Source: Mycolicibacterium mengxianglii
GTDB lineage: Bacteria; Actinomycetota; Actinomycetes; Mycobacteriales; Mycobacteriaceae
Reading direction: 5' to 3'
DNA length: 64,000 nucleotides
Assembly: GCF_015710575.1 (NCBI RefSeq)
Contig: NZ_CP065373.1
Span: 434,001-498,000 of the forward strand
The notes below the pieces were generated by a model. That model was not told the DNA's origin. It did not search any database and saw only the letters and a list, made by a program, of their open reading frames with translations. Positions 17,770 to 26,925 of the stretch are shown piece after piece. Within the stretch, counting starts at the first letter, position 1; the number at the start of each line of letters is the position of its first letter. The position numbers were made by a program, and so were the translations under genes.

Positions 17770-18942
17770 TCACACCGAGCTGCTCGCGCCGAGCATCAGA
17801 TGTTGTCGGGTACCTGGGTCCAGCGCCGCATCCAGCAGAGTCAGCGCCAACGCGCGTGCACCTTCGACTGCCGCGCGGTCGGCCGCGGCAGATATTGCGG
17901 CAGCGGCGAATTCGGGCTGGTGGTTGACCGCGGGCAGCGAGTCGATTCCGATGTAGGGATGAATGGCCGCCACCCACTGCGAAACGTTGCCCATATCGGT
18001 GGAGGCGCGGTTCATCAGCGAGTCAGACCCCGTCTCGAAGCGTCTGCCTTGCTGCTCGGCGCGGTGCACGTAGTGGTCGAGCAGGCGGTCGTCGGTGCGG
18101 AACTCGGAGTAGGGCTTGCTTTCCGGGGTGATCGTCAGCTCGCAGCCGGTCGCCAGGGCACCGGCCTCGAAGCAACGGTTAACCTTCGGCTCGAAGGCGT
18201 CGAGGTCGGCGAGCGATCGAGCGCGGACGTACCAGCGTCCCTCGGTGCGCTGCGGAATGGCGTTGGGCGCGTCGCCCCCGTTCGTCATGATCCCGTGTAC
18301 GCGGGTGTCGGGCGGAAAATGCTGGCGCAGAAGACCGATGGCGACCTGCGCGATAGTAAAGGCGTCCGCGGCGTTGATGCCGCGGTCGGGGTAGGCCGCA
18401 GCATGAGCGGACTTGCCGGCATAGCGAATATGGCTATGCGACACCGCGTACGGTTCGGCAAGGGCCACGTCGACCGGGCCGGGATGCACCATCGCGGCGG
18501 CGTGTACTCCGCCGAACCCGCCGCGGTCGAGCATTTCGATCTTGCCACCACCTCCCTCCTCGGCGGGCGTGCCGAACACCGATAGCGTGATTCCGAGGTC
18601 GTCGACATAAGGCGTGAGCGCGATCGCCGCCCCTGTCGAGATGGCCGCGATGATGTTGTGCCCGCAGGCATGTCCCACTCCAGGCAGTGCGTCATACTCG
18701 GCGCATACCGCCAGATGCAAGGGGCCGGTGCCCCGGCGCGCCAGGAACGCTGTCGGCAGATCCGTGAAGCTCTCCTGCACGGTGAATCCGGCGTCAGCAA
18801 GATCAGCAGCGACGCGGGCACAGGACCGAACTTCCTCCCAGGCGATTTCGGGGTGTGCGTGCAGGTCGTGCGACAGCGCAAGGATCCCGTCGACCGCCCG
18901 GTCGCCGGTAGTGCGGATGGCGTCTTCCAGAGTTGTGCTCAC
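17770..18942 (-). CDS. M20D-family amidohydrolase (aminobenzoyl-glutamate hydrolase/PM20D2-like)
   Basis: A 390-residue metallohydrolase. Visible signatures are HDLHAHPEIAWEE near residue 26, the metal-binding GHACGHN near 94 and TPAEEGGGGK near 126, with an internal dimerisation domain beginning VSHSHIRYAGKSAHAA. The family cleaves amide bonds of N-acyl amino acids, p-aminobenzoyl-glutamate or dipeptides. GTG 18942 overlaps the DUF1028 stop as GTGA; a longer 634-codon frame is an upstream artefact. Last gene of the monooxygenase-RidA-DUF1028-M20 operon, so it probably performs a late amide-cleavage step. Confidence 0.88.
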   Translation of the reverse strand: MSTTLEDAIRTTGDRAVDGILALSHDLHAHPEIAWEEVRSCARVAADLADAGFTVQESFTDLPTAFLARRGTGPLHLAVCAEYDALPGVGHACGHNIIAAISTGAAIALTPYVDDLGITLSVFGTPAEEGGGGKIEMLDRGGFGGVHAAAMVHPGPVDVALAEPYAVSHSHIRYAGKSAHAAAYPDRGINAADAFTIAQVAIGLLRQHFPPDTRVHGIMTNGGDAPNAIPQRTEGRWYVRARSLADLDAFEPKVNRCFEAGALATGCELTITPESKPYSEFRTDDRLLDHYVHRAEQQGRRFETGSDSLMNRASTDMGNVSQWVAAIHPYIGIDSLPAVNHQPEFAAAAISAAADRAAVEGARALALTLLDAALDPGTRQHLMLGASSSV

Positions 18943-19607
18943 AAATCCCCCGGTACTCCGTAGGACGGGGCGGCGGTGGGGTCGAGGCCGCGGACGCGGT
19001 AGTCCGCCTTCTGCGGTTCCCACACTGCCCACAGCCGGTGCAATTCTCCGATTGGGGCGTCGTGCCAGTCGACGCGCAGGTCGGTGACGGGCCACGGCAC
19101 GTCCTCGGTCACCTGCAGCCCGGCGGAGTGCACCGGGCCGGCTTCCCCACCGGCGGCGAGTGCCGCATCCAGACCGTTGAGCAGACGCCGCTCCAGCGCC
19201 GGTGCGTTCGAAGTCGAATACCCGTCGACTAGGGCTTGAATGACACCTTCGTGGCGGAGCATGTTGCCGGCTGCCGCAACGTTTTCCGCGCGCACTTCGT
19301 GGCGAATGCCCAACGCTTGGGCGCCGGTGTGGATCGCGGTGCCACCGGTGCGGTCGACGACGATCAGCTGGCGGTATTGCGGATGCTGTTCGGCGGCGAC
19401 CGCGGCCTTGAGTGCTGCCAGGGCGTCCGCACCGCCGGCCAACGCCTCCAACGCGATGAGGCCCAGATTTGGGTTCGTGACGTTCTGGCTCGCCACCGCT
19501 CCGACCCCGGCCCGCAGGTGTACGCACCGCGACGCCACTGCGGGACTCGACGAGCACACGATCATGCCGAAGGCATCCCCGTCGCGGACGACGAGTGAGA
19601 ACGTCAC
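18939..19607 (-). CDS. DUF1028 family protein (Ntn-hydrolase-like fold)
   Basis: A 222-residue protein beginning TFSLVVRD after its GTG start, typical of DUF1028, with VGAVASQNVTNPNLG near residue 36 and a conserved core around YRQLIVVDRTGG. DUF1028 is predicted to have an N-terminal-nucleophile hydrolase fold, but its substrate is not established. GTG 19607 overlaps the ridA stop as GTGA, and its own stop overlaps the M20 gene in the same way, so the three proteins are translationally coupled. Confidence 0.85.
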   Translation of the reverse strand: MTFSLVVRDGDAFGMIVCSSSPAVASRCVHLRAGVGAVASQNVTNPNLGLIALEALAGGADALAALKAAVAAEQHPQYRQLIVVDRTGGTAIHTGAQALGIRHEVRAENVAAAGNMLRHEGVIQALVDGYSTSNAPALERRLLNGLDAALAAGGEAGPVHSAGLQVTEDVPWPVTDLRVDWHDAPIGELHRLWAVWEPQKADYRVRGLDPTAAPSYGVPGDL

Positions 19608-20053
19608 GACAGGTCCGCGGGTTGGCTGAGCACGGCGGTGGCGTCGATCTCCACCAGCCATTCGGGACGGGCAAGGGCGTCGACCACCAACCCGGTGGAC
19701 GCCGGGTAGACGCCCTTGAGCCAGCGGCCCATGACCCGGTAGACCACTTCGCGGTAGCGAATATCGGTAAGGTACACAGTCACTTTGACGATGTCCCTGA
19801 GGCTGCTGCCCACTTCGTCGAGCAGCATCGCGATGTTGGCCATCGCCTTGTCTGCTTGTGCTTCGACATCGCCGATGCCGACCGATTCCCTGGTGTCGAG
19901 GTCTTGACCGATTTGGCCGCGCAAGTACACCACACCGCCGGCAACGACGGCCTGGCAAAGGTCGTTATCGAGGTTCTGTTCGGGGTAGGTGGCCTTGGTG
20001 TTGAAGGGCCGGATCCGACGGTGAGTCGCCCCTGGGGGTGTCGCGTCGCTCAC
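19604..20053 (-). CDS. RidA/YjgF-family protein (enamine/imine deaminase-like)
   Basis: A 149-residue RidA-superfamily protein. Core elements are VAGGVVYLRGQIGQDL, QADKAMANIAMLLDEVGS and VKVTVYLTDIRYRE. The GTG at 20053 follows GAAAGGAGCG at good spacing; the longer upstream frame is not coding. RidA proteins hydrolyse reactive enamines and imines, and relatives act in pathways such as pyrimidine ring opening (RutC) or 2-aminomuconate deamination. Placed between a flavin monooxygenase and a DUF1028 hydrolase, it probably clears a reactive amino intermediate of the same pathway. Confidence 0.88.
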   Translation of the reverse strand: MSDATPPGATHRRIRPFNTKATYPEQNLDNDLCQAVVAGGVVYLRGQIGQDLDTRESVGIGDVEAQADKAMANIAMLLDEVGSSLRDIVKVTVYLTDIRYREVVYRVMGRWLKGVYPASTGLVVDALARPEWLVEIDATAVLSQPADLS

Positions 20054-20072
20054 GTTCTGACGCTCCTTTCTG

Positions 20073-21338
20073 TCAGCGCTCGGCGAGTGCCGGCGCGTCG
20101 TAGGCCAGGTAGCTACGCTGAATCGCGATCTGGTCGGCGAGGTATTTGGCGTCGTGCCAGACACCCCAAATGAAACTAGATCCGCGTCGGGACTGCCAGG
20201 GCAGACCGAGGAAATAGATTCCGGGTTCGCTCGAGACGCCCCGCTGGTGTACCGGCTTGCCGCGTTCGTCGAACGCATCGACCTCCAGCCAGTCATAGTC
20301 AAAGCCGAAGCCGGTCGCCCAGATGATCGAGGTGACGCCGGCGGCGGCGAGGTCGAGTTCGCGCAGCGGATCGGTGAGGCAGTCCGGATCCGGCAAGAAT
20401 TCGCGGGCCTGCGGTTCCTCCGGCAGTTCGAGTCCGTTGCGCAGGACGTAGGCGTCCGCCTCGTCGAGCATGGACAGGTAGTTCGCGTCGCCGTTGTCGA
20501 TGTTGGTGCGGAGGTCGTCGGCGAAGTGCATGATCCCGTCGACGAACGGCCCGGCCAGCCCCGTCAGCGTCACGCCGGTGGCCGCGAGTTCGCGAAAGTC
20601 GACCGTGTGTCCACCGTGGGCTCCGCTGACAGCGATCGTCACATGCTCGGCGCCCAGCGGCGGCGCGGCCAGGTCCCATTTACCCAAAACCCCCAACCAC
20701 CAACAGAAGTCACGACCACGGTAGCTGCGCGGCGGGCGATCGTGGGCGCCCACGGCCAGGTAGACGCGCCGGCCCGCTCGGCGGAGTTCGTCGGCGATCT
20801 GGACACCGGAGGATCCCGCGCCCACGACCAGCACCGCCCCGTCGGGCAACTGCTGCGGATTGTGATAACCGCTGGAGTGGATCTGATGCAGACCCGATGC
20901 GTCGGGGACGACCGGCGGGATGATCGGCTTCTGGAACGCACCGGTCGCGGCAACGACGTAGCGAGCGTCGATCGTGCCTTTAGATGTCTCAACCCGGAAA
21001 CCGGGGCGGCCATTGACCTTTCGCGCCGAGGTCACGGCAATGCCGGTGCGGATGGGGGCGTCGATACGGTCTGCGTACGAGACCAAGTAGTCAGCGACTT
21101 CATCTTTGGTGGGGAAGCCGTCGGGGTCGGTGTTGAAATCCTGGCCGGGGAAGCGGTCGTGCCAGGCAGGCCCGTTGGCCACCAGGGAGTCCCAGCGCCA
21201 TGAGCGCCAGCGCTCGGCAACGCGGTCACGTTCCACTACGAGATGCGGGATGCCCTTCGATCCGAGGTGCTCACTCATCGCGATCCCAGCTTGACCGGCG
21301 CCGACGATGAGCACCTCGACTGTTGGATCGGACAACAT
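20073..21338 (-). CDS. Flavin-containing monooxygenase (FAD/NAD(P)H, CzcO/Baeyer-Villiger-like)
   Basis: A 421-residue two-dinucleotide-binding flavoprotein. The FAD-binding GxGxxG reads VGAGQAGIAMS near the N-terminus, the NAD(P)H-binding motif VVGAGSSGVQIADEL is near the middle, and ATGFGFDYDW near 330 closes the FAD site. First gene of the four-gene operon; 19 bp separates it from ridA. ATG 21338 has GGAGG very close; a GTG at 21347 is the alternative start. Substrate unknown; oxygenation of an N-heterocycle or amine would suit the downstream RidA and amidohydrolase (inference). Confidence 0.85.
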   Translation of the reverse strand: MLSDPTVEVLIVGAGQAGIAMSEHLGSKGIPHLVVERDRVAERWRSWRWDSLVANGPAWHDRFPGQDFNTDPDGFPTKDEVADYLVSYADRIDAPIRTGIAVTSARKVNGRPGFRVETSKGTIDARYVVAATGAFQKPIIPPVVPDASGLHQIHSSGYHNPQQLPDGAVLVVGAGSSGVQIADELRRAGRRVYLAVGAHDRPPRSYRGRDFCWWLGVLGKWDLAAPPLGAEHVTIAVSGAHGGHTVDFRELAATGVTLTGLAGPFVDGIMHFADDLRTNIDNGDANYLSMLDEADAYVLRNGLELPEEPQAREFLPDPDCLTDPLRELDLAAAGVTSIIWATGFGFDYDWLEVDAFDERGKPVHQRGVSSEPGIYFLGLPWQSRRGSSFIWGVWHDAKYLADQIAIQRSYLAYDAPALAER

Positions 21339-21407
21339 GACCTCCACAAGCTAGGCAGTGTTACTCGCTCCTCCATCGTTCAACGATGATTTACATCTGT
21401 ACAACCC

Positions 21408-21444
21408 GTAGATCCGATGTACGGCATGGGTAAAATCGATCTAC
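21408..21444. promoter_or_regulatory. Inverted repeat between LysR and monooxygenase genes
   Basis: GTAGATCCGAT (21408-21418) and ATCGATCTAC (21435-21444) are inverted with one extra base and a 16-bp spacer, in the 100-bp gap between the lysR stop and the monooxygenase start. It could be an operator for the operon or a lysR terminator; no T-run follows. Confidence 0.4.
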
Positions 21445-21449
21445 GCGTG

Positions 21450-22361
21450 TCAGCTATTGGGTGGGCTCGCGAACAAGCTGCGGCACAGTTCAGCCACCAC
21501 ACTGGCGCGCCGGGTGGGCCTGGCTGCGATCGCATCGAGCAGGACGACGGTCAGACTCGGCACGTCACCACTTATCGGAACGACCGAGACGGCGTGGCCG
21601 TCCAGCGCCGTGGAGACGGCCGCGCGCAGGTTGAGCACGCAGTAGGCGAGGCCACGGCCCACTAGGGCGCGGCAGGTTTCGACGGTCGTGGACCGATAGC
21701 GAATGTTCGGCGTGACCCCTGCGGCGGTGAACACGCTCTGGAAGTAGTCGCGACTGTGCGGCAGATCGAGCAGCACCATCGGCTCCTTGGTCAGTTCGGC
21801 CAAATCGATGTGTTCGCGATTCGCGAAGGGGTGCGATCCGGCCACCAGCACGTAGGGCGGCAGGCTGAACAACGGCCACCGCCGCAGCCGTACATCGTCG
21901 ACCAGGTCGTAGCCGATTCCGAGCTCGAAGGTTCCGTTGGCGACGCCTTCGGCGAGCTCGGCGAGATCGGCTTCGGTGGTGTGCAGGTATAGCTTCGGCA
22001 GTTTCTCGGCGGCGGCGGCCAGCAGTTCCGGCAGCAGGTAGGGTGCCACCACCTGAAAGCAGCCGACCGACAGCGTTCCACTCAACGAGGTACCCAACCC
22101 CTGCGCGGCCGCACGCAGATCCGCAGCCGAGGCCAGCAGCCGACGACTCTCCACGAGCAGCTCCCGACCTGCCGGCGTCAGGCTGATACCCCGGGCATGG
22201 TGGCGAACCAGCAGTTGTACCGACAACGCATTCTCCAGATCTGCCAACGCTGCCGACATCGCCGACTGCGACAGATGCACCGCCGCGGCGGCCTTGGTGA
22301 CGCTGCCTGCCTCAGCGACCGCGACAAAGTACTCGAGTTGCCTGAGCGTGTAATCCGGCAT
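21450..22361 (-). CDS. LysR-family transcriptional regulator
   Basis: A 303-residue LysR protein: N-terminal winged HTH (RQLEYFVAVAEAGSVTKAAA, then LSQSAMSAALADLE) and a substrate-binding domain from about residue 95. It lies between the monooxygenase operon (same strand, downstream) and an aldehyde dehydrogenase gene (divergent), and could control either. The 86-bp divergent gap holds the AT-rich core TTGAGAAAACTGATCTTAAG, a reasonable place for a LysR box. Confidence 0.9.
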   Translation of the reverse strand: MPDYTLRQLEYFVAVAEAGSVTKAAAAVHLSQSAMSAALADLENALSVQLLVRHHARGISLTPAGRELLVESRRLLASAADLRAAAQGLGTSLSGTLSVGCFQVVAPYLLPELLAAAAEKLPKLYLHTTEADLAELAEGVANGTFELGIGYDLVDDVRLRRWPLFSLPPYVLVAGSHPFANREHIDLAELTKEPMVLLDLPHSRDYFQSVFTAAGVTPNIRYRSTTVETCRALVGRGLAYCVLNLRAAVSTALDGHAVSVVPISGDVPSLTVVLLDAIAARPTRRASVVAELCRSLFASPPNS

Positions 22362-22447
22362 GTGACCTCCGGTGCATTGAGAAAACTGATCTTAAGGTTC
22401 GGAAACACCGGCTGTACAGGTGCGTGCTGGAGCGGCAGGGTAAGGCC

Positions 22448-23950
22448 GTGACCTCTTCCGAAGCCACCCCGGCCACGCTGCACGACTGGACCCGCCACGC
22501 GAGCGCTCTGCAGCCACGCGACGGAATCTTCGTCGATGGATCGTTTCGTCCGGCCCGATCCGGCGCGACGTTCGACTCCCTGGATCCCGCGACGGGCCGC
22601 GTGCTGGCGGCGGTGGCATCGGGGCAGTCTGAAGACGTCGACGTAGCAGTCACGTCTGCCCGCCGGGCCTTCGACGGCGGCGACTGGTCACAGGCCGCGG
22701 TGTCCGAGCGCAAAGAGGTTCTGCTGAGGCTCGCACAGTTGATCAACGACCACGGGGTTGAACTGGCACTGCTGGATTCTCTGGACATGGGCAAGCTCGT
22801 CACCGAGGCGCACACCGTCGACGTGCCCTCAGGGGCAGGCCTGTTCGCGTACTACGGCGAAGCCCTGGACAAGATCAATGGCGAGATCGCCCCCACCGAA
22901 CCCGGCAACCTGGCGCTGGTCACGCGCGAGCCACTGGGCGTCGTCGGAGCCGTTACACCGTGGAACTTCCCGTTCGATCTGGCTATCTGGAAGGTCGCGC
23001 CCGCTCTTGCCGCCGGGAACTCTGTGGTCCTCAAACCCTCTGAGCGCGCCCCTCTTTCGTCATTGAGGCTCGCCGAACTGGCGACCGAGGCCGGCCTGCC
23101 CGATGGCGTCCTCAACGTCGTCCCCGGCTTCGGCGACACCGCGGGCGCCGCCCTCGGACTGCACCCTGACGTCGACGTCCTGGCATTCACCGGTTCCACC
23201 GCCACCGGTCGACGGTTCCTTCGCTACGCTTCGGAATCGAATCTCAAGCAGGTGTGGCTGGAATGCGGCGGCAAGAGCCCCAATTTGGTGTTCGCCGACG
23301 CCGAACTGGATCAAGCGATCGACATGGCCGCCTTCGGCGCGTTCTACAACCAAGGCGCGGTCTGTTCGTCGAATTCCCGCCTTCTGGTGCACACTTCGAT
23401 CGCCGAGCAATTCATCGCCGCGCTCGTCGAACGCGCCGCCGCCATGCTCCCGGGCAACCCGCTGGACCCGAACGCGACCCAGGGCGCCATCGTAGACGAA
23501 GCCCACACCGCGCACGTCCTCGGCTTCATCGACCGGGCGCGAGAGAACGGTGAGATCCGCGTAGGCGGACAGCGCAGCACCGTCGACGGACGCGGCTGCT
23601 TCATCGAGCCGACTATCGTCACCGGGCTTGGCCCCTACGCCGAACTCATCACTGACGAGGTGTTCGGTCCCGTTCTCGCGGTCCAGACCTTCGATGACGA
23701 GGACGAGGCCATCGGCATGGCGAACAACAGCGTCTACGGCCTGGCGGCCTCGGTATGGACCAACGACCTGCGACGGGCACACCGGGTCTCCGCCGCGCTC
23801 CGCGCCGGGACTGTCTCGGTGAACACCGTCGACGCCCTGAGTGCACAAACCCCGTTCGGCGGCTTCAAGCAGTCCGGCTTCGGGCGCGACCTCTCGTTGC
23901 ACGCGCTGGACAAGTACACCGGCCTGAAAACCACCTGGATTAGGCTGTAG
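22448..23950 (+). CDS. NAD(P)+-dependent aldehyde dehydrogenase (PuuC/BetB-like)
   Basis: A 500-residue aldehyde dehydrogenase. Oxyanion and cofactor motifs are visible: VTPWNFPFDLAIWKVAPALA, FTGSTATGR, the general base Glu in LECGGKSPN and the nucleophile Cys in NQGAVCSSNSRL. The C-terminus has PFGGFKQSGFGRD. Closest to gamma-glutamyl-gamma-aminobutyraldehyde and betaine aldehyde dehydrogenases. GTG 22448 is a better start than the upstream 22424 codon. It converges with the GMC oxidoreductase (stops adjacent), suggesting an alcohol to aldehyde to acid sequence catalysed by the two enzymes (inference). Confidence 0.88.
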   Translation: MTSSEATPATLHDWTRHASALQPRDGIFVDGSFRPARSGATFDSLDPATGRVLAAVASGQSEDVDVAVTSARRAFDGGDWSQAAVSERKEVLLRLAQLINDHGVELALLDSLDMGKLVTEAHTVDVPSGAGLFAYYGEALDKINGEIAPTEPGNLALVTREPLGVVGAVTPWNFPFDLAIWKVAPALAAGNSVVLKPSERAPLSSLRLAELATEAGLPDGVLNVVPGFGDTAGAALGLHPDVDVLAFTGSTATGRRFLRYASESNLKQVWLECGGKSPNLVFADAELDQAIDMAAFGAFYNQGAVCSSNSRLLVHTSIAEQFIAALVERAAAMLPGNPLDPNATQGAIVDEAHTAHVLGFIDRARENGEIRVGGQRSTVDGRGCFIEPTIVTGLGPYAELITDEVFGPVLAVQTFDDEDEAIGMANNSVYGLAASVWTNDLRRAHRVSAALRAGTVSVNTVDALSAQTPFGGFKQSGFGRDLSLHALDKYTGLKTTWIRL

Positions 23951-25519
23951 TCAGACGCGCTGCGTTGCAGCCGCTTTCACAGGGTTGTGACGGTCAGCGC
24001 GGATGAGGTCGCTTGCACGTTCGGCAACCGTCATGATCGTTCCCACGGGGTTGACCGAAGGAATGGTCGGGAAGATCGACGCGTCGACGATTCGAAGACC
24101 GTCAACACCGCGCACCCGCAGTTCAGGGTCGCACACTGCCATTGGGTCGTCGCCGGCCCCCATCCGGCAGGTTCCCGAGACGTGATAGACGGTCTGATGT
24201 GTCGCCCGCAGCGCCACCGAGAGCTCGTCGTCGGACGTCAGATCCGGCCCGGGAAACACCTCCGGTCCGATCCACTGCGACATCGGCGATTCGGCGGCAA
24301 TTCGACGGGCCAACCGGACGCCTGCGATCAAGGTCGCCTCGTCGGCCCCTTCGGCGTCGGTGAAGTAGCGGTAGTCGATGTTGGGCGCCGCGGTGGGATC
24401 CTTCGACGTGATCCAGACCCGCCCACGGCTTTTCGGCTTGGCGACATTGGGAGCGATCGAGACGATCCGGTCCGGAAGCTCGGCACCGTAGGTGACCGCG
24501 TGATCGGCAACCGCCTCAACCGGGAAGTGCATCAAGACATCCGGCCGGGCCGGGCCGTCCTCATGCAAGCGCACCGCGGCGCCGGCATCCCATCCTGTTG
24601 CACAGGTCTCGGGGACCTCACGCACCGCCTGCCACACAATCAAGCCCTCGGCATGGTCCATCAGGTTCTCCCCCACGCCGGGGCTGTCGACGACGACCTC
24701 GACGCCTGCGTCCGACAGCAACCGGCGGGGCCCGATACCGGAGAGCTGAAGCAGCTTCGGGGTGTCGATCGCGCCGCAGCAGACGATCACTTCGCGCGTA
24801 GCGTCGAACCGGTGCTCGGTTCCGTCGCCGCCCGCGGCCAGCACGCCTACCGCGGACCCGTTGTCGATGAGCACTTGGTTGGCGTGCATACCGTGGCGGA
24901 CACTGAGGTTGTCGCGCGTGCGGATCGCCTCGTGAAGGTAATGCACCGACGTCGACGATCGGAGATGACTGTCGGGGGTATAGCCGATCTCGAAGAATCC
25001 TGCTCCCCTGCCTGTTTCAGCGAAGTCGGCGTCGCTGTTCCAGTGTGTGCGGGCGGGCAGGTCCAGGGCTCGTCGCGCCGACTTGACGACGTCGGCGACG
25101 TAGGGGTTTTGGTCCTTCTCGGCCACCGGCGCGATCGGGGTGGCCAGCCGGTCGTAGTAGGGATGGACCGTCGAAGCATCCCAGCCCTGGGCGCCGAGAC
25201 CGACCCATTCGTCGAGATCGGCGGGGAGGGGTCGCCACGTGATCATGGTGTTGGCAGTCGAGCAGCCACCCAGAATCCGCATCCGTGCCTGCCGGATGTT
25301 CGAATTGCCCCGTCCCTGCGTGACGCTGCGGTAGTCGAGGTCGTACTCCCCTTCGAGCATCTCCGCCCAGCGACGGATGTCCAGCGCACGGGGTTCGCCG
25401 GCGTCGGAAGGGCCAGGCTCCAGCACCGTCACCGTGACATCAGGATCCTCCGAGAGCCGGGCGGCCACAATACATCCCGCAGTTCCACCGCCGACGATGA
25501 CATAGTCGGCCGTCGTCAT
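23951..25519 (-). CDS. GMC-family FAD oxidoreductase (choline dehydrogenase-like)
   Basis: A 522-residue GMC flavoprotein. The FAD motif VIVGGGTAGCIVAARLSE opens the protein; RILGGCSTANTMI is the flavin attachment region, GAIDTPKLLQLSGIG is the second GMC signature, and the catalytic His and Asn sit in YHVSGTCRMG and SVNPVGTI. ATG 25519 overlaps the stop of the NCS1 gene as ATGA; the longer upstream frame is antisense noise. Likely oxidises an alcohol brought in by the neighbouring carrier. Confidence 0.88.
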   Translation of the reverse strand: MTTADYVIVGGGTAGCIVAARLSEDPDVTVTVLEPGPSDAGEPRALDIRRWAEMLEGEYDLDYRSVTQGRGNSNIRQARMRILGGCSTANTMITWRPLPADLDEWVGLGAQGWDASTVHPYYDRLATPIAPVAEKDQNPYVADVVKSARRALDLPARTHWNSDADFAETGRGAGFFEIGYTPDSHLRSSTSVHYLHEAIRTRDNLSVRHGMHANQVLIDNGSAVGVLAAGGDGTEHRFDATREVIVCCGAIDTPKLLQLSGIGPRRLLSDAGVEVVVDSPGVGENLMDHAEGLIVWQAVREVPETCATGWDAGAAVRLHEDGPARPDVLMHFPVEAVADHAVTYGAELPDRIVSIAPNVAKPKSRGRVWITSKDPTAAPNIDYRYFTDAEGADEATLIAGVRLARRIAAESPMSQWIGPEVFPGPDLTSDDELSVALRATHQTVYHVSGTCRMGAGDDPMAVCDPELRVRGVDGLRIVDASIFPTIPSVNPVGTIMTVAERASDLIRADRHNPVKAAATQRV

Positions 25520-26925
25520 GCAGCGCTTCCTGCGCGGTGGGTCTCGGGAACGATCTGAGTGCGCATCTTGGGCTTCATCAGCACGTAGTACAGCGGGCAG
25601 ATCACCGCCAGCCCGACGATCCAGGAGATGTCTACCTTGCCCATTCTCTCGGCGATGAAGCCGGTGAACAGGGTGGTGGACAAGAACGGGATCTGCACCA
25701 GGATGCCGGCGAAGTAACAGCCGATCGCGATCCAATTGAACCGGCCGTAGCGTCCGCCGTCACGCTCGAACAGAGCGTCGATGTCATAGTCGCCGTGCCG
25801 CAGCAGGTAAAAGTCGACCAGATTGACGGCCGTCCACGGGATCAGCACACACAGCAGCAGAGCCAGGAAGTTCGCGTAGTTGGCCAGGAAGTCCTCGGCA
25901 CTGAGCAACGCGGGAAACAGCGTAATCGCGAACAGCGCTATCGACACCACGGCACGGCCGCTGGCACGGGCTTTCCAGCGCGGGAAGAAAGTCTGCCCGA
26001 CGGTGATCGTCGACAGCGTCCCGCAGTACAGGTTCATCGCGTTGGTGGCCGTGATACCGATTGCGAAGACCGCAAAAATCCCGGTGCTGACACCGTGAGT
26101 CAGCGTGGACAACCCGTCCAACGTGTCGTCGTCGGGCAGGGCGGCGCCGACGAGAACGCCGAGCAGCATCGGCAGGACCGACCCGAGCACGCACCCGGAG
26201 TACGTGCCCCAGAAGGCTGCCCGCTGACCGGTATCGCGCGGCATGTACCGGGTGTAGTCCGAAACGTAGGGGGCATAGGCGATTTGCCACAATGCAGCCA
26301 CCGATAGCGTGGCCATGAACCCCGCCCACGTGAACCCACCGGAATGCCACGTCGCCGCCGGAACACCGTTGACGCCGATCATCCAGACGAACGCGACGAC
26401 GAGCGCCACACCGGCGACCACCGACAGCACGGCAGTCACCTTGTGGATCAGCCGGTATCCGACGATCGTGGCGACCACGCTGATCACGCCGATTACCACG
26501 ATGGCGATATTGGTCGGCAGTCCGGTGACCTGCGCCAGCGCCTGGCCACCCAGGACCGCGTTGGAGGCGAAGAAGCCCAGGTACATGAACACCACGAGGA
26601 CGACGACCAGCAGGCTGCCGTAGGACCCGAACTGGGCGCGGGTCTGCAGCATCTGCGGGACGCCCATCTGCGGGCCCTGGGCAGCGTGCAGGGCCATCAC
26701 GACCGCGCCAATGACGTTGCCGAGCACCACCGACGCAGCGCCGGCCCACAGTGGCAGACCGAACACCGTGGTGGACAGGGCGCCCGTGATGATCGTCAGC
26801 AGCATGATGTTAGAGCCGAACCACACCGTGAACAGATCACGCGCACGACCATGCCGTTCGTCGAGCGGTATGTGCTCGATGGTTCGACGCTCGATGGAAT
26901 CCTCGGATGCAACGGGTTCGGTCAT
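25516..26925 (-). CDS. NCS1-family permease, second copy
   Basis: A 469-residue NCS1 symporter with about twelve membrane segments. It is clearly paralogous to the protein at 8244-9674: both have a DERHGRAR/AERHGRAR N-terminus, ALHAAQGP/ALHSAQGP and APYVSDYTRYMP/APYVADYSRYLP. ATG 26925 is favoured by a GGAAG 9 nt upstream; GTG 26931 is an alternative. It forms an operon with the GMC oxidoreductase, so the imported compound may carry an oxidisable hydroxyl (inference). Confidence 0.88.
   Translation of the reverse strand: MTEPVASEDSIERRTIEHIPLDERHGRARDLFTVWFGSNIMLLTIITGALSTTVFGLPLWAGAASVVLGNVIGAVVMALHAAQGPQMGVPQMLQTRAQFGSYGSLLVVVLVVFMYLGFFASNAVLGGQALAQVTGLPTNIAIVVIGVISVVATIVGYRLIHKVTAVLSVVAGVALVVAFVWMIGVNGVPAATWHSGGFTWAGFMATLSVAALWQIAYAPYVSDYTRYMPRDTGQRAAFWGTYSGCVLGSVLPMLLGVLVGAALPDDDTLDGLSTLTHGVSTGIFAVFAIGITATNAMNLYCGTLSTITVGQTFFPRWKARASGRAVVSIALFAITLFPALLSAEDFLANYANFLALLLCVLIPWTAVNLVDFYLLRHGDYDIDALFERDGGRYGRFNWIAIGCYFAGILVQIPFLSTTLFTGFIAERMGKVDISWIVGLAVICPLYYVLMKPKMRTQIVPETHRAGSAA

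Noticed and set aside
17770..19674. 634-codon reading of the M20 hydrolase
   Set aside because: The extra N-terminus overlaps DUF1028 out of frame; GTG 18942 with GTGA overlap is the proper start.
23987..25558. 523-codon frame antisense to the GMC oxidoreductase
   Set aside because: Shadow frame; the minus-strand gene has all GMC motifs.
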